Notes: a model not told the origin generated them from the letters alone. A stretch of 64,000 nt of DNA from Spirochaetae bacterium HGW-Spirochaetae-1 (GCA_002839375.1 PGXY01000010.1:1-64000); one strand, 5' to 3'. Shown: positions 37,567 through 46,247, counted from the stretch's first letter. A program made the numbers and translations.

Positions 37567-37586
37567 CACCGCTATGGAAGGCGGTG
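37567..37586 (-). terminator. Hairpin between accessory genes
   Basis: CACCGC (37567-37572) pairs with GCGGTG (37581-37586), loop TATGGAAG. It lies downstream of the Ntn hydrolase gene start but upstream of the DUF2007 gene, so it may be an upstream leader hairpin rather than a terminator; its loop contains TGGA like the dispersed hairpins described elsewhere. Confidence 0.35.
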
Positions 37587-37632
37587 TTCATTTCTAAAAA
37601 TTGTTCGCAACGTTTCTTAGGAATCTCAATTT

Positions 37633-38427
37633 TTACTGTTTGAACGCGTCACTCATCACTATTTTTTTGGTTCCCTTACGCATCTCGTCCATGAGATTAT
37701 ACGTTTTATACGTGGAATAATCCATGCGATAGTACAGGCGCATTTCACGGTCTTTAAGATTATAAATACTTGTCCAGATCGTATTCAGCGTGTTTCCTTC
37801 ATAGGTGAAATCTGTCGTATTGGCAGCCCTGGCAATGTTCATGCATACGTCATAGGAAACATCACGGGCCGATTTCAGTAGTTTTTCAGCAATGGTATAC
37901 CGGGCATATCCCCCGCATCCTTCCACGTGATTTTTCCAGAGAATTTCCGGGTTTGACACGTAGAAATTCGTCATCAACTGATAGTCTTCTTCGGCGGTAA
38001 TAATTATTGTATCATCCATGAATTCCACAATGGCGGAGTTTCCCGTTTCATCGGCTATGAGACAATGAAACATGCTGAGGCCCAGGGCTGTTCCGAAAAT
38101 AACCGATCGTGATTTGATGACGGCTATTGCTTCTTCCACGGTGGAGCAGGTTCGCAGAATCGGCAGAAGAATATACGTAGTGAAAACCGGATTTATCAGT
38201 GATACGTTCCGTTTAATCATGGGCACAGCCGTCTGTCCGATATACAATCCCCGGTCATTCATCCCCTCATAAGGAAAGTATTTTCCATGCTGCGATGTGA
38301 CCATATAGGCGTGCTGATCTTTGCGGGCTTTGGTGAATAAAACTGTTCCATCGGGTTTCCCGAACCAGTCGAAGTTCAGTGCGGTAAATACGTTGTCGTT
38401 CTTTTTTATGGAATAGAGTGTACACAT
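37633..38427 (-). CDS. Ntn hydrolase of the C45/choloylglycine-hydrolase type
   Basis: 264 residues beginning MCTLYSIKK, so Cys2 is the N-terminal nucleophile after Met removal; NFDWFG follows as in linear-amide C-N hydrolases. A GLSMFHCLIAD strand and MTNFYVSNP loop fit the fold. The substrate (N-acyl amino acid, bile-salt-like amide, or penicillin) cannot be told. AGGGG eight bases before the ATG. Confidence 0.78.
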   Translation of the reverse strand: MCTLYSIKKNDNVFTALNFDWFGKPDGTVLFTKARKDQHAYMVTSQHGKYFPYEGMNDRGLYIGQTAVPMIKRNVSLINPVFTTYILLPILRTCSTVEEAIAVIKSRSVIFGTALGLSMFHCLIADETGNSAIVEFMDDTIIITAEEDYQLMTNFYVSNPEILWKNHVEGCGGYARYTIAEKLLKSARDVSYDVCMNIARAANTTDFTYEGNTLNTIWTSIYNLKDREMRLYYRMDYSTYKTYNLMDEMRKGTKKIVMSDAFKQ

Positions 38428-38499
38428 GGCTTATACCCCTGGCGCGGACAACTCAACGGTTCATAATGTTGAGCCTGAAATCGTAAAGATAATTTATAT

Positions 38500-38829
38500 T
38501 CACTTGTTTACTTTTGAATTGTAATACTTTAAAAATTTATCAGCTCCGGATTCTTTTAAGAAATTCTGGTTCTCAATGAAATTCTGACCATACTTCAGCC
38601 ATCTTTTTGAAAAAGATTTAAACCGTTTACAGGGAAAGTCACTGCACTCATGGCAAAAAGTTATCCCTTTTTCTTTACAGCATATATGAAAGGTTGTGCA
38701 GCCTTCACATCTTTTACTATTTTTTTCAGCTCCCGGGCATGGCTTTGTTTCTCTCGTATACGTTGGACATCCTCCGCAGAAAACACCACAGGCGGGCACT
38801 CTTCCCCAATATGGTTTTAAATCGTTCAT
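38500..38829 (-). CDS. DUF3795 cysteine-rich protein
   Basis: 109 residues from ATG 38829. CGVFCGGCPTYT, CEGCTTFHICC and CHECSDFPCKRF arrange about ten cysteines as in DUF3795 proteins, thought to bind zinc or an Fe-S cluster. Its stop is well separated from, and its start is four bases from, the SDR gene end. Confidence 0.78.
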   Translation of the reverse strand: MNDLKPYWGRVPACGVFCGGCPTYTRETKPCPGAEKNSKRCEGCTTFHICCKEKGITFCHECSDFPCKRFKSFSKRWLKYGQNFIENQNFLKESGADKFLKYYNSKVNK

Positions 38830-38833
38830 CAAT

Positions 38834-39553
38834 TTACTCTTTATTGTAAATAACGGGTGTCTTGAATTTCCATTTTTTCCAGAGTTCTTCATCTTTCAGC
38901 AGACATGCCATAAAATTTGCCACGTTTATTCTGCTTGTTTTTCCCGCATCAAAAATCGGACTTCTTACCGGTGACGGATGAACCGTATATGCTGAAACGT
39001 CAGCTTCATTTATCAGCGTATCAGGTCGTACCGCAATCCATTCAATCCGAGTATTGCTTCTTCCCACGCGCTCAATTAAATAGTCCAATGCCGATTCATT
39101 ATCCCGCTGCGGCGGCAATAATTTTCTTAAAATTGACATTATAATGTTCTCTTTCCCGCTTAACTTTTCATTCTGCAATTTGTTTGTGCAGCCTGTAGTG
39201 TTCATTAAAATTATTTTTACGGTTCGATTTTTATTAATGTCATTAACAGTATCAATAATCCGTATCAATGCGTCAGTAACGAGTGTATAGGGTTTTCCGA
39301 ATATTCCCTTAAAAGTAATATTATGCCCCAGGCAGGATATTACGGCGTCTGCGTCACGTACATATTGTTGCAATGTATGATTATCAATGTCCAATATGCC
39401 GGCCCGTATGATTTTTATGTGCTTGCTGTCTTTTATCGGATCAAATTTTTCAATATTTCTTGCTAATGCCAGAACTTGCATTCCCTGTAATAACAGTTGA
39501 GTGACAACGTTAAAACCTGTTGCTCCATTTGCTCCCAATACGAGGACTTTCAT
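38834..39553 (-). CDS. NAD(P)H-binding SDR-type protein
   Basis: 239 residues from ATG 39553, with AGGAGA eight bases upstream. Opens with VLVLGANGATGFNVVTQLL, the NmrA/atypical-SDR Rossmann motif, then VISCLGHN. It could reduce quinones or flavins (as BLVRB-like members) or act as a regulator. Upstream the frame continues eight codons without support. Confidence 0.82.
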   Translation of the reverse strand: MKVLVLGANGATGFNVVTQLLLQGMQVLALARNIEKFDPIKDSKHIKIIRAGILDIDNHTLQQYVRDADAVISCLGHNITFKGIFGKPYTLVTDALIRIIDTVNDINKNRTVKIILMNTTGCTNKLQNEKLSGKENIIMSILRKLLPPQRDNESALDYLIERVGRSNTRIEWIAVRPDTLINEADVSAYTVHPSPVRSPIFDAGKTSRINVANFMACLLKDEELWKKWKFKTPVIYNKE

Positions 39554-39667
39554 ATATGTTATCTCCTTCTGAGACACCTTTTGGCATATGGTTTTTTATA
39601 TAATTTATCACTTCACTTAACGTTTCTTCGTCAGGTGCTGTTTTTTTGGGCATTTACATAAAAAGAA

Positions 39668-40039
39668 TTAAGAATCAAGCTGCTGAAATGCTTTTCTAAA
39701 TTCTAATGGTTTGGAAATTTCAGAAAATTTTTCTTTTGTTCCGCCAGTACCAACAACTGTTATAGTTCCATAACCTAAAATACGACCCAAAATACTTTGA
39801 TCAACATTAACTGACTCAACTTTCGAGAGATTTAATTCAATTGTTTTTCTGCGAATTAAACCTACCTTAATTATTATTCGTTTATTTGTAATTGCAAATT
39901 CACTTGTTTTTAACTTAATTATTGGAGCAATAAACAATGTTAATAATGACTTTAAGGATATAAAAATTATCCAATGACATCTTACTTCAAAGATAACTGA
40001 TTCACCATTTGCTAAATTGTTATTAACATACTTGCCCAT
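39668..40039 (-). CDS. Bacterial PH-domain protein
   Basis: 123 residues: an early hydrophobic strand pair (WIIFISLKSLLTLFIAP) followed by FAITNKRIIIKVGLIRRKTIELNLSKVESV, the typical bPH_2/YdbT strand pattern, and GTITVVGTGGT. Membrane-associated, function unknown. Fifteen bases downstream of the next gene, so likely cotranscribed. Confidence 0.75.
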   Translation of the reverse strand: MGKYVNNNLANGESVIFEVRCHWIIFISLKSLLTLFIAPIIKLKTSEFAITNKRIIIKVGLIRRKTIELNLSKVESVNVDQSILGRILGYGTITVVGTGGTKEKFSEISKPLEFRKAFQQLDS

Positions 40040-40053
40040 AATCTTATATCTCC

Positions 40054-40377
40054 TTAAATTATAAAATGTCCGGCAATAGAAATCAATGTCCCAAGTATAA
40101 TTGACATTGCAACCATTATTGGAGGAGCTTTTTTCTCATTTAGATTTCTCGACACAATTAAAATAATTGGAAGTGCTAAACAAAGTGAAACAATTCCACC
40201 TTGTAGCCACCATGCAATATTTGGTAAGTTAATGTTTAGAATAACAATTGATACAAAAAAATATTGCAGGAATGCCGAGAGAATTGCTTTTTTGTCCAAT
40301 TTATTAATAATCATTGGTATGATATCAATTATACCCGCAGCAAAACCAATTACCATTGAGATCATTAATGTTTTCAT
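40054..40377 (-). CDS. Small multi-pass membrane protein
   Basis: 107 residues from ATG 40377 (GGAGG six bases before it). Four hydrophobic helices, no recognised family. Precedes the PH-domain gene. Confidence 0.6.
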   Translation of the reverse strand: MKTLMISMVIGFAAGIIDIIPMIINKLDKKAILSAFLQYFFVSIVILNINLPNIAWWLQGGIVSLCLALPIILIVSRNLNEKKAPPIMVAMSIILGTLISIAGHFII

Positions 40378-40440
40378 TTTTCCTCCTTCGACTGTAAAAT
40401 TTTCTGCCTTCTTCGTAGTCGATATTATTATCCCTGCACA

Positions 40441-40500
40441 ATTGATTGTATGTTCAAGAGTACCTGGAGCTGTCTGTTTTGAAAAATCAATGGGTAGCAT
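40441..40500 (-). pseudogene. Transposase N-terminal fragment
   Basis: Twenty codons read MLPIDFSKQTAPGTLEHTIN, resembling the opening of IS1182-type transposases (LLPVDFSKQILPGTFEHA-like, from memory). The frame decays right after it. It abuts the attC-like half site at 40529-40550. Confidence 0.45.
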
Positions 40501-40528
40501 TTGTTAAAATGCATTGATAATTTATTTG

Positions 40529-40550
40529 TTCTACAGGCTCGTTATATGCA
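40529..40550 (-). repeat. attC-like half site
   Basis: On the minus strand GCATATAAC is followed by GAGCCTGTAGAA, the R''-L'' layout of an attC site, directly after the stop of the membrane protein gene at 40567. The 15-base AACGAGCCTGTAGAA recurs with one change at 44060-44074. The other half is missing. Confidence 0.35.
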
Positions 40551-40566
40551 TTAAACACGATTTGTT

Positions 40567-41508
40567 TTACTGTATAATTTTACTTTGAAGCAACTCAGGA
40601 AATTTGGTTTGTTTGATATATATGTATAATAAAAATAACCACAGTATCGAACACACTGCTAATGATAAAGCAATATCCTTGTAAATTATTTCTGATATTT
40701 GTTGGTTAGTGGTTACTATTTCAAGTATTCTGTCTATCGGTATATTTTGTTTTTTGTAAAGAAGATATCCAACCGTAACATAATTTGAAATAATAACCAT
40801 GCTGATATTGACGCTCAACAAAATCCATGCTTTCAATTTTCCCAATTTGCCGCCAAATATCTCGTATCCTTTTATCGAAAGGTAAAACATCAATAAAGCT
40901 ATGCCCGCAGCAATTCTCTCCAGATATACTGTTGCCAATAACCAGACAATCATTCCAGGGATGCTGAAAATAATTGCGCCCAGTAAACCTCTTATGTAAT
41001 TCTTATCTTCATTTAAAAAATTTCTGTATTCGGTTAAAAGTTTATGCCTGAGATTCTCGGCACAGCCGCTGCAGATATGAAAATTCACATCTTTGGTGTT
41101 TAAATAATGCAGGGTATTGTCATCATTTTTTCCGCAATCAATGCAGGCCGTATTGACGGAAATGGAATTTCTTTTTAAAATGTTAACTATGGAATCCAAT
41201 GCCTGCAGTATCTTTTCTTTTTTCGCCGGTAAAAACATTTCTTTTATGGTGATATAAATTGAATTGTTCTTAATATCAATTACATTGAATGAGAAATTTT
41301 TCTTTATTGCATCAAATTCATTTTTTAAAAGATCAATTTTACTTTCAGGAATTACCATATTATGAAACAGAAAAAACTTAAATCCCTGGCCGTCACCCAT
41401 ATTTATCAGGTAATCATTTTCTACGCCGGAAGTCATACTGTTCGATCGTAACCAGTTTTTACTTTTTGCAATCTTTTTTATGCCGGGAAATATCATTTGA
41501 TTTCTCAC
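40567..41508 (-). CDS. Membrane protein with CxxC and hydrophobic C-terminal half
   Basis: 313 residues. The N-terminal half is soluble with an ACIDCGKN...FHICSGCAEN pair that could bind zinc; the C-terminal half has four hydrophobic helices. I do not recognise a family. AT-rich. Confidence 0.6.
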   Translation of the reverse strand: MRNQMIFPGIKKIAKSKNWLRSNSMTSGVENDYLINMGDGQGFKFFLFHNMVIPESKIDLLKNEFDAIKKNFSFNVIDIKNNSIYITIKEMFLPAKKEKILQALDSIVNILKRNSISVNTACIDCGKNDDNTLHYLNTKDVNFHICSGCAENLRHKLLTEYRNFLNEDKNYIRGLLGAIIFSIPGMIVWLLATVYLERIAAGIALLMFYLSIKGYEIFGGKLGKLKAWILLSVNISMVIISNYVTVGYLLYKKQNIPIDRILEIVTTNQQISEIIYKDIALSLAVCSILWLFLLYIYIKQTKFPELLQSKIIQ

Positions 41509-41617
41509 ATTATAAATTTAAAGTAAAAGTCACATCGTTTTTATCGCACCTTTGTCTCCGGATCAAACGACCGGTCTTTGAGCCGGGGAAGGTGAGCGGT
41601 TTATATTCAGAATAAAA

Positions 41618-42037
41618 TTACGCGATATCGATATTCTCTGATTTAAAATTCTGATATATTCTCATCCGTTTCGCTGAAAATTTTAAGACGCAATAGTCGG
41701 GATCGGTAACTCCCTGCGGATAGTACATCGTATCGCCATCCTGCCAGATCATGTCTTTTGTTTTTTGGTCATTCAATACTTCCATTGTGCCGATCAGCAT
41801 TACACCACGAAAGAACCGTTTGTCAAAAAAATAAATACAGGCCTTATTGTTCAGTTTATATTGGTTAACTCTCATCGATGATGTATTTGTTGTAAAATAA
41901 AATTCAGAAATACCATTCCTTTTTCTGGGCGGCAGCATGGCTTTGGTATTTGGAAAACCTGATTCATCGACCGAACTGATAAGAGATACACCGATTCCAT
42001 CGATCATTTTTTCTATTGTTTCTTTTGACATTGACAT
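41618..42037 (-). CDS. Pyridoxamine 5'-phosphate oxidase-like FMN protein
   Basis: 139 residues with the split-barrel pattern: SSVDESGFPNTKAMLPP, FYFTTNTSSMRVNQ and NNKACIYFFD, then RGVMLIGTMEVL. Typical of small PNPOx-like general stress proteins binding FMN or F420-type cofactors. It follows the HxlR gene by 80 bases on the same strand. Confidence 0.82.
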   Translation of the reverse strand: MSMSKETIEKMIDGIGVSLISSVDESGFPNTKAMLPPRKRNGISEFYFTTNTSSMRVNQYKLNNKACIYFFDKRFFRGVMLIGTMEVLNDQKTKDMIWQDGDTMYYPQGVTDPDYCVLKFSAKRMRIYQNFKSENIDIA

Positions 42038-42116
42038 TTCATGCCTCCATATAAATTATTTTCAGCATAATAAACCAAGGTATTTGAAATGTCAATTACC
42101 CACTTTTTCGGGGGTA

Positions 42117-42446
42117 TCAATGTGTAGTTTTCAATTCTTCCTGTATATTCGATCCGATTTTTTGTAAAATTACTATGGCATCAAGCAGCTCTTTGCCTCT
42201 TTCGGTTAAGTAATATTCAACCTTGAGAGGGTAGCCTTCAAATGATATCTTATCAACAATTTTAAATTCGATTAACTCCTTTAAATGTTCCAGCAGCATT
42301 TTTTGACTTATCCCGTTAATGCTCTTTTCCAGCACCGATAATGATTTATTTTGTTTTAAATTCCATATGATTATGGGCTTCCATTTGCCTTTGATTATAT
42401 CATGTGTTAATTCCAGCGGGCATGTGATATCTTTTCTTATTTTCAT
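42117..42446 (-). CDS. HxlR-type transcriptional regulator
   Basis: 109 residues. CPLELTHDIIKGKWKPIIIW, then a winged helix ISQKMLLEHLKEL and VEYYLTERGKELL match HxlR/MarR-like regulators. It carries the N-terminal Cys of the redox-sensing HypR/YodB group. It probably controls the adjacent PNPOx-like flavoprotein gene. Confidence 0.85.
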   Translation of the reverse strand: MKIRKDITCPLELTHDIIKGKWKPIIIWNLKQNKSLSVLEKSINGISQKMLLEHLKELIEFKIVDKISFEGYPLKVEYYLTERGKELLDAIVILQKIGSNIQEELKTTH

Positions 42447-42482
42447 ATTACCTTTAATTGAAGTCGTTACAGGCGTAGCCGT

Positions 42483-43286
42483 TCACAATGCATAACTATT
42501 CTCAATACAATCTGTCAGATGAGATACAAACCGGGCAGCTGGTGCGCCGTCAATTACATCGTGATCTATTAAAATTGTCATTTTTAAATATTCACGGATT
42601 TCAATTGAATTATTTATAACACCGGGTTTTTTGATTATTGAACCCAGGGCAAAGCATACGGGATGAATGCTGTATGGAATTATCCATCCATCTATTTTGC
42701 CAATCATTCCAATCGATGTGACAGCGGCTGTTCCCATCATTTTCTTTACTCGATACGGATTATGCAGTAATATTTTCCAAATAATTAAGCGAATATACTG
42801 CGGCAATAGTAAAAATATGTTTATGCCTTCTTTTTTGCGATTGTGTTCAATGACGTAATTATTTTCGTTTTCAATTATTTTCATTTTCGCATTTTCAATT
42901 TCACTATAAATATCATTCAGACTTTTTTTGTTTACTTCTCTTATAACAAGAGGCAAGGGAACAAGAACGCCTTCAACTTCTTTTTCAACGATTATTGACA
43001 AATCAATATCATTAAAAATGATCAATTTATTTTTTCCCTTTTTTAAAGCATGAACCTGTTTATGCTCAGTCATCGCATGACTGATGCATTTTAATATCCA
43101 TGATGTAAAAGAAATGTTATCTCCGGATTCTGTTCGTTTGACTTTTATTTTTTTTCTCGCTTCAGTGACATCTACTTCAATCAACGCTTTAACGTGATGT
43201 TTCGATAATCCAATCCTGCCTACATCTGAAGTGAAAATTCTGCTCGATGGAAAAGATTGTATGGTGTAATCGATGTTTTCTTTCAT
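42483..43286 (-). CDS. Stand-alone 2-oxoacid dehydrogenase E2-type acyltransferase domain
   Basis: 267 residues. The chloramphenicol-acetyltransferase fold of E2 catalytic domains: early KALIEVDVTEARK, then FTSWILKCISHAM, and a C-terminal DHDVIDGAPAARF where H-x3-D-G is the catalytic motif. There is no lipoyl domain or E3-binding domain, so it cannot work in a dehydrogenase complex; it probably acylates a small molecule. Confidence 0.78.
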   Translation of the reverse strand: MKENIDYTIQSFPSSRIFTSDVGRIGLSKHHVKALIEVDVTEARKKIKVKRTESGDNISFTSWILKCISHAMTEHKQVHALKKGKNKLIIFNDIDLSIIVEKEVEGVLVPLPLVIREVNKKSLNDIYSEIENAKMKIIENENNYVIEHNRKKEGINIFLLLPQYIRLIIWKILLHNPYRVKKMMGTAAVTSIGMIGKIDGWIIPYSIHPVCFALGSIIKKPGVINNSIEIREYLKMTILIDHDVIDGAPAARFVSHLTDCIENSYAL

Positions 43287-43313
43287 GATATGATTCCTTG
43301 CAGTATTCCTGAA

Positions 43314-43934
43314 TTATTGAGTAATGACATTGGTCATCTTTCCCCTTTTCTTTAATTCAGAAAATAAAAGCCGGAGACAATATATTCCGCAAATCAATAA
43401 GATAGTATCTTCCAGGGCATTAAAGAAAAAAGACTTTATTCCGGTCAGACCCCACAGTATCAGCAATACCAGCAGGAGTATATTTTTTCGTTTATACCCT
43501 GAATACATGACAATACTGAAACTGATCAGGGGACACGGCATTATATATACCACCATTCTGGGAAAAGAATTCCCCAATAAGAATGAAACACCCGGATAGA
43601 GAAGCACCATTATAAAAAGCACCCATTGAATTCCATTAAAAGGAGTAAATGCATCATTTCTATATTTAATACCTTCCCGGAGAAATAATGCCCCGGCTGC
43701 CATAAAAAGAGGTGCGGCAAAATAATGCTGAACCGGTTCTGTTCCATAATATAAAAAGAATACAATGCCCATATACATATTTGCTATACCTAAAATGATC
43801 TTGGGCAGCCATTGTAATTTATTTCTTACTGTTAGAATAAAGCTGAGGGCAATCAACAGCATGAAAATTAATTGTATGATCCATGTTTGCCCGTTATATA
43901 CAGCGATGATGTTCCAAAATGTATCGGCGTTCAT
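43314..43934 (-). CDS. DUF6064-like membrane protein
   Basis: 206 residues, six hydrophobic helices, opening ADTFWNIIAVYNGQTWIIQL. Fits the DUF6064 family pattern (uncharacterised membrane proteins). Starts 28 bases upstream of the E2-type gene. Confidence 0.65.
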   Translation of the reverse strand: MNADTFWNIIAVYNGQTWIIQLIFMLLIALSFILTVRNKLQWLPKIILGIANMYMGIVFFLYYGTEPVQHYFAAPLFMAAGALFLREGIKYRNDAFTPFNGIQWVLFIMVLLYPGVSFLLGNSFPRMVVYIMPCPLISFSIVMYSGYKRKNILLLVLLILWGLTGIKSFFFNALEDTILLICGIYCLRLLFSELKKRGKMTNVITQ

Positions 43935-44059
43935 GAGGGTATCCTGCCTATTTTTTTTTACAAATAAATCTTCTTACTCGACCTATAAATAATCATTTCC
44001 TGGTGGACTGTAAACGTCCAAAACTTCACCGGGTTCAATTATTGTAAAAGGACTATTTT

Positions 44060-44074
44060 TTCTACAGACTCGTT
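44060..44074 (-). repeat. Copy of the AACGAGTCTGTAGAA element
   Basis: One change from the 15-mer at 40529-40543, again just beyond a minus-strand stop codon. It may be the other surviving piece of cassette attC sites. Confidence 0.35.
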
Positions 44075-44089
44075 TGCCGCAGTTGAGAT

Positions 44090-44461
44090 TTATTTTATAA
44101 ACTCCATCAATTCTATCGGAGCGCCATTATGTTCTATCATCGCTACCCTTATTCCCTCCTTCGGCGGATTGGGTTCTATCAATACTTTGAAATTCCAGGT
44201 CTTCAATTCGTAATTCAGGTCTTCGACAACGAAAGCTAAATGAGGTATATTTTTAATCAAATCCGGCATTTTGCAATCATCCTCAAATCTCATCCATTCA
44301 ACACCGAAAGGACTTTCTGAAAAACCAGATACTGAAAATTTGAATTTTTCAAGGTAATGCTCATTCAATTTTTTTTCCTTTGTAGGAATCCCTATGTGGT
44401 GAAATTTCCAACCCCATTCCTGGATGGCCTGGGGTAAATCATATTCATCCCGACTTTTCAT
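44090..44461 (-). CDS. VOC-superfamily (glyoxalase-like) protein
   Basis: 123 residues from ATG 44461, with GGAGA seven bases upstream. KFHHIGIPTKEKKL at the start and HLAFVVEDLNYEL give the paired beta-alpha-beta-beta-beta units of VOC enzymes with metal-site His residues. Substrate unknown. Confidence 0.8.
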   Translation of the reverse strand: MKSRDEYDLPQAIQEWGWKFHHIGIPTKEKKLNEHYLEKFKFSVSGFSESPFGVEWMRFEDDCKMPDLIKNIPHLAFVVEDLNYELKTWNFKVLIEPNPPKEGIRVAMIEHNGAPIELMEFIK

Positions 44462-44558
44462 TAAATATCTCCTGCTCAATCGCGGCCAAGAAAAACATAG
44501 GCCATTCATGATTACTACTTAAAGCTGGTTGAAATCAATCGTATCCTCGCCGGAACGA

Positions 44559-45056
44559 TCACCGGGGAATGCCCTGATCCTCAATTCTTATACTGTAATT
44601 TCTCTCCGCCGTCCAGAAGTCCTGATGCATTTTCCTCATGCCATCGTGTTCAATCGGTCCATGTACTAGTATACCTGAATCATCAGCAGCAGCAATGTTG
44701 TGGGCTGACATGAATTTCCCCCATCCGCGTATGGCCGCAACCTGTTCCTGCGGCAGGAAGTATGTTACTTCCCGTATCCCGGACCATATACAGGCGCCAA
44801 TACACATGGGGCAGGGCTCATTTGATGATATCAGGTGCGCCTTTAACAGGATTTCAGATCCATGGTTTTCAATAGCTGACCGGATTGTCAGCATTTCCGC
44901 ATGCTGCAGCGGATCACCAGTCGATCGGGATTTATTGCAGCTGGAAGAAATAACTTTTCCATCGGCAATCAATACAGCGGCAAAGGGAGGGTTGCCCGAA
45001 GCAATCGCCTCGTGTTGAAGTTGAAGAATGATTGAAATTATCTCGTCCGATACCAT
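44559..45056 (-). CDS. Nucleoside/guanine deaminase-like zinc protein
   Basis: 165 residues of the cytidine deaminase-like fold: PLQHAEMLTI (zinc His and catalytic Glu) and SNEPCPMCIGACIWSGI (PCxxC zinc cysteines). Resembles guanine deaminase and tRNA-adenosine deaminase relatives. Last full gene before the cassette array. Confidence 0.88.
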   Translation of the reverse strand: MVSDEIISIILQLQHEAIASGNPPFAAVLIADGKVISSSCNKSRSTGDPLQHAEMLTIRSAIENHGSEILLKAHLISSNEPCPMCIGACIWSGIREVTYFLPQEQVAAIRGWGKFMSAHNIAAADDSGILVHGPIEHDGMRKMHQDFWTAERNYSIRIEDQGIPR

Positions 45057-45114
45057 TTGTAAGAATCTCCTGTATATGTGTAATGTTCCCCCGAAAACCT
45101 GACAGTTTATGCAC

Positions 45115-45237
45115 TTAGCCTGAATTCTTCAGATCATTTGAGCGACACGCTTCTACCAGGGGCGATTCCCCCTTGATGATCTTTAATACCAATTCGGCCT
45201 TACGACCTGCCGTCCATCTTTGTGTTTTCTGTTCCAT
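45115..45237 (-). pseudogene. Truncated IS3-type transposase OrfA
   Basis: Forty codons: QKTQRWTAGRKAELVLKIIK then GESPLVEACRSNDLK, matching the N-terminal helix-turn-helix of IS3-family or related OrfA proteins, then an early TAA at 45115-45117. A remnant, not a functional element. It abuts the decayed attC half at 45311-45373. Confidence 0.6.
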
Positions 45238-45310
45238 GTAATACCTCTTATAATATTGCTTATTACATGTCCAGTTTTAAAGGGGAACAGTATATCGCAC
45301 TGGTATAAAT

Positions 45311-45373
45311 GTAGCGAAGCCCAAGCCGATACTCCGGCGCAGCGTTTTAGCCTTTATTGTATGCTGTTGCCCC
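45311..45373 (-). repeat. Decayed attC half site
   Basis: On the minus strand CAACAGCATACAAT then AAGGCTAAAACGCTGCGCCG and CGGAGTATCGGCTTGGGCTT: the last part aligns with the left half of the attC at 46464-46561 (CTCGGAGTACCTCGCTTGGCC). The right half is absent. It follows the HEPN-type gene stop, as expected for its cassette site. Confidence 0.5.
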
Positions 45374-45416
45374 ACCTATTTCCTATTTCAAGTGAGGCAT
45401 GGATATAAAGCTTGAA

Positions 45417-46247
45417 TTATTTAGAGATAGTTATGTTTTTTTTAAATATATCTTTAACCGAAAATACCACGAATGCTAAAAGAGAAAACGACTTTAATGA
45501 GTTCAGTTCGTTGTCATAATCGAGATGTTTGCGATGCCCATGTAGGATGCCATTTCGATTTGGTGCTTTTTTCTTATCATTTGAACTTGACTTTCTTACA
45601 CCTTCAGAGAATTGTGTTTTTAGCATATAAGGTTCTAGCAAAATATCTTCAAAGAAACCTCTCTGAAGTTCACCAGTTTCGAGCATATTCTCCAATACTT
45701 CTTTTGGTTTATCTCCAGCAAACAAAAATGTTTTTATTTCTTCACAAAATATCCCGTCAGCCTGAGAGATAAAAAGAGGAACCGACGCTATATAATTCTT
45801 TTCCTCATGCAACTTTATTGCAGCTCTCAGCACATGTTCCCTATTTGGGCATAATTTAATTATTTCTGCTGTAACCTCCGCCCAACAATCATTTAAGTGC
45901 AATGTCATTAGCTCATCTATATCTGTGATTTCATTACCAGGTTCAAAATAAAACGTATACCAGTTTGGAAACCACCCACTCTCGGCCATTTTTGCAACAT
46001 TTTGTTTTTCTTGTTCTTGCCATCTTTTGGCTAATACTGCATACTTTTTTATAGTCTCAAATACATGTTCATTTTGTTTTACCCAAGCATTAACTGTATT
46101 TGATATTTGCGCCATTACTGGTTCATACTGTTTGCGTATTTGTTCAATTGCAAGTATTGTAGGGCGCATTGTCTCTGCTATTTGGTTAGCAAGTTCTTGA
46201 TATGGCTTAATGCTTTCTCTAATTATTTTTATAAATTCGTCGTTCAT
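45417..46247 (-). CDS. HEPN-motif cassette protein
   Basis: 276 residues from ATG 46247; an upstream ATG at 46280 is possible and no clear ribosome site decides. The N-terminal 100 residues are a long Gln/Glu-rich helix. The C-terminal part has RNGILHGHRKHLDYDNELNS, where R-x4-H is the HEPN ribonuclease motif, and a hydrophobic helix (SLLAFVVFSVKDIF) follows. HEPN proteins are RNases common in toxin-antitoxin and abortive-infection systems. No recognised partner gene lies in the cassette. AT-rich. Confidence 0.6.
   Translation of the reverse strand: MNDEFIKIIRESIKPYQELANQIAETMRPTILAIEQIRKQYEPVMAQISNTVNAWVKQNEHVFETIKKYAVLAKRWQEQEKQNVAKMAESGWFPNWYTFYFEPGNEITDIDELMTLHLNDCWAEVTAEIIKLCPNREHVLRAAIKLHEEKNYIASVPLFISQADGIFCEEIKTFLFAGDKPKEVLENMLETGELQRGFFEDILLEPYMLKTQFSEGVRKSSSNDKKKAPNRNGILHGHRKHLDYDNELNSLKSFSLLAFVVFSVKDIFKKNITISK

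Noticed and set aside
39510-39653. 47-residue minus-strand open frame before the SDR gene
   Set aside because: It overlaps the SDR start, has no ribosome site and no family match; kept only as a curiosity.
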